Under the pieces are notes generated by a model. That model was given only the letters and a program-made list of their open reading frames with translations. It did not search any database and had not been told where the DNA came from. DNA of 30,964 nucleotides from VRUE01 sp963837735 (GTDB lineage Bacteria; Actinomycetota; Thermoleophilia; Solirubrobacterales; 70-9). A program made the translations under genes and the position numbers. Where the stretch lies: positions 1-30,964 of the forward strand of contig CAWIOM010000015.1 in the NCBI GenBank assembly GCA_963837735.1, written 5' to 3'. Shown here one piece after another: positions 29,271-30,964 of the stretch (the first letter of the stretch is position 1; each line of letters begins with the position of its first letter).

Positions 29271-30341
29271 GCGCTCCCGAGATCCGCATCGACCAGCTCA
29301 CGGGGCTGCGAACGATCCTCGCCCCGGGGCGCAGCGAGCGCCCGGACCAGTTCGGCTCCTCGGGCACCGCGCGCGGCGAGGGAGCGGACAGCTGTCCCTT
29401 CTGCGAGGGGCGCGAGGGCAGGACGCCGCCCGAGGTCTACGGAGTGCGGCCGGGAGGCGGGGCGGCGGACACGCCGGGCTGGACGACGCGGGTGGTGCCG
29501 AACCTGTACCCGGCGCTCGGCGGCGAGGCGGCCGAGGAGGGCGGGGCGGGGGCCGGCAGCGGCGGCGCCCAGGCCGAAGCCGGAGCCTTCGCCAGCGGCG
29601 GCGACCCGCTGCTGGCGTCGCGGCGCGCCGGGGAGCCGGACCTCTTCGCCTCGCGGCCGGCGGGCGGCGCCCACGAGGTGATCGTCAACGCGCCCCGGCA
29701 CGCGACGGCGATGTCGGAGCTCTCCGACGAGCAGATCGCGGCGGCGGTCGGGACCTGGCGGGAGCGGATGCGCGCCCACTCCGACGCCGCCTACGTGCAG
29801 CTGATCGTCAACGAGGGCGGCGCCGCGGGGGCATCGCTGGAGCACACCCACGCGCAGCTCTACGCGCTGCCCTTCGTGCCGGCCTCGGTGGCGCGCGAGC
29901 GCGAGCGGGCCGGCGCCTACCGGGAACGCACCGCGGGCGGCGGCCTGCTCAGCGAGGTCGTGGTCGAGGAGGTGCGCCGGCGCGAGCGGCTGGTGGCGAT
30001 CGACGAGGAGGCGGCGCTGATCTGCCCCTGGGCATCGCGCTCGCCCTTCGAGCTGCGGATCGTCCCCCGGGCCGAGTCGCCGAGCTTCGCCGAGGACAAG
30101 GTCGGGGCGGCGATGCTGGCCCGGGCGCTGCGCCTGCTGGCCGGCCGCCTGGGCGGGTCCCCGGACCTCAACCTCTGGGTCCACACGGCTCCCCGCGGCG
30201 CTCCCGAGGACTTCCACTGGCATATCGACATCGCCCCCGGCACTCGGTCAAGGCCGGCTTCGAGCTCGGGACCGGGTCGACATCAACATCTACCCGCCCG
30301 AGCAAGCCGCCGCCGACCTCCGCGAGACGCTCGCAGATTAG
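29267..30341 (+). CDS. galT: Galactose-1-phosphate uridylyltransferase-like HIT-superfamily protein, apparent CTG start, two one-base deletions near the 3' end
   Basis: Transfers UMP between UDP-glucose and galactose-1-phosphate, or acts as a related nucleotidyltransferase. N-terminal sequence SAPEIRIDQLTGLRTILAPG, then the zinc-binding CPFC and further on TTRVVPNLYPAL. A Gly/Ala/Glu insert follows, then HEVIVNAPRHATAMSELSDE and the catalytic HxHxQ motif in GASLEHTHAQLYALPFVPAS. C-terminal half: CPWASRSPFELRIVPRAESP and NLWVHTAPRG with WHIDIAP. No ATG, GTG or TTG exists in frame before 29444, which lies after the zinc motif. CTG at 29267 overlaps the slipin stop as CTGA and matches the expected start. 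One C is missing from the C5 run 30235-30239 and one G from 30274-30276. Correcting both gives HSVKAGFELGTGVDINIYPP and the TAG at 30339-30341, about 358 codons. Confidence 0.8.
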
Positions 30342-30349
30342 GCTGCCCG

Positions 30350-30964
30350 ATGCCCCCAAACCGCACCGATTCCGCACTTCGTCGCCGACGCACCCAGGAG
30401 GGATCCCCCACGGACGCTTCGCCGAACGGCTCGCGACGCCTTCCGCGACGCCTGCGCCGACCTCGGGGACCTGCCCGAGGGGACAGGCCGACGACGAGAT
30501 ATCTGGTTTCCCGAGCGCGCCTGGGGCGGGCCGGGTCTGGATCCCCGCCAGCGCCGCCGGAGGGTGCTCGAGGGCGAGGTCGAGTTCTTCGGTTTCGTCT
30601 CGTTCGTCCAGCCCCGGAGGGCGACCCGGGCGACCTCAGGGCATCGGTCGACTTCACAAATGTAGTCGCGGCGGACAACCCGGACTGGGCGATCGACCTC
30701 GACGACGACGTCATCGGCAAGTGGCAGGGCGAGAACGGCCGCGCGAAGCCGATCACCCTGATCTGGGGCCGCTCCCTGTCAAGAGGAAGCTTTCGCGGCG
30801 AGCGCGAAACTGAACGGCGAGGCGGTCGACCAGGACCCGCTGTTCGCCGACCGGTTCACCCTGATCGCCCCTGACGCCCTCAAGAACTACGGCGACGAGT
30901 CTTCCTCCACATCAACCTGTGGACTCCCGCGGCAAGCAGGTCGCCCGCGAGAGCCTCTACGACT
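30350..30964 (+). pseudogene. Unrecognised protein gene, broken by several indels and cut by the window edge
   Basis: Nine bases after galT a coding region begins near ATG 30350 or after AGGAGGG (30396-30402). It can be read only by changing frame repeatedly. Convincing pieces in order are RDAFRDACADLGDLPEG (30432 on), a segment reconstructable as IWFPERAWGG, VLEGEVEFFGFVSFVQP (about 30564-30614), LRASVDFTNVVAADNPDWAI continuing to GRAKPITLIWGRSL (about 30635-30777), ASAKLNGEAVDQDPLFADRF with TLIAPDALKNYG, and FLHINLW near the edge. Together they suggest a soluble alpha/beta protein of over 200 residues. I do not recognise the family. The indel density resembles the last bases of galT, so sequencing error at a contig end is more likely than true decay. 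Confidence 0.5.

Noticed and set aside
1..30964. CRISPR array or other regularly spaced repeats
   Set aside because: Inverted repeats found are each unique in sequence; no direct repeat recurs at regular spacing.

Overview
The window looks like a chromosomal segment of a very GC-rich actinobacterium. The best fit is class Thermoleophilia (Solirubrobacterales-like). This rests on the strong GC bias, frequent GTG/TTG starts, a CobA-HemD fusion, DUF1385 and BtrH/DUF4872 proteins, and secreted proteins with Cys/Lys-rich tails. The placement is inference from family content and memory, not a search. I see no rRNA, tRNA, CRISPR array, transposase or phage gene. Most of the window is housekeeping.

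Layout. 1-779 (-): edge-truncated exported protein with a frameshift. 843-2156 (+): class II fumarase. 2179-4507 (-): secreted protein with a TSP3-like motif and a Lys-rich tail, then an aldehyde dehydrogenase with no usable start codon for its apparent N-terminus. 4642-5947 (+): SpoIID/LytB-type protein broken by one extra base. 5963-7916 (-): EEP-fold hydrolase and a lipocalin-like AttH/CrtC-type protein, divergent from a secreted protein at 7979-8665 (+). 8705-10272 (-): YchF and a PAP2 phosphatase. 10311-11282 (+): BtrH/DUF4872 protein. 11024-14120 (-): methyltransferase, 72-aa protein, methylmalonyl-CoA epimerase, DUF1385 protein and TauE/SafE permease. 14316-15647 (-): RarA.

From 15823 to 24538 everything is on the + strand: an aldehyde dehydrogenase, then a tight cluster ccmA-ccmB-ccmC-ccmD-hemA-hemC-cobA/hemD-birA. 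It joins cytochrome c maturation (haem export and handling) to tetrapyrrole synthesis from glutamyl-tRNA to uroporphyrinogen III/precorrin-2. A large SF2 helicase (24470-27151, -) with an 80-residue acidic insertion and a basic tail converges on birA. The last + strand run is a TlpA-like thioredoxin, NfeD, slipin, GalT-like protein and an unrecognised gene at the edge.

Two themes recur. First, many gaps hold long, perfect, mutually unrelated inverted repeats without U-tracts, including a 46-bp spacer-free palindrome before ccmA. Second, several conserved genes (first gene, spoIID, hemC, galT, last gene) carry single-base indels. In galT they fall in homopolymers, and indels become dense after about 30235, so uncorrected sequencing error near a contig end is the simplest explanation.
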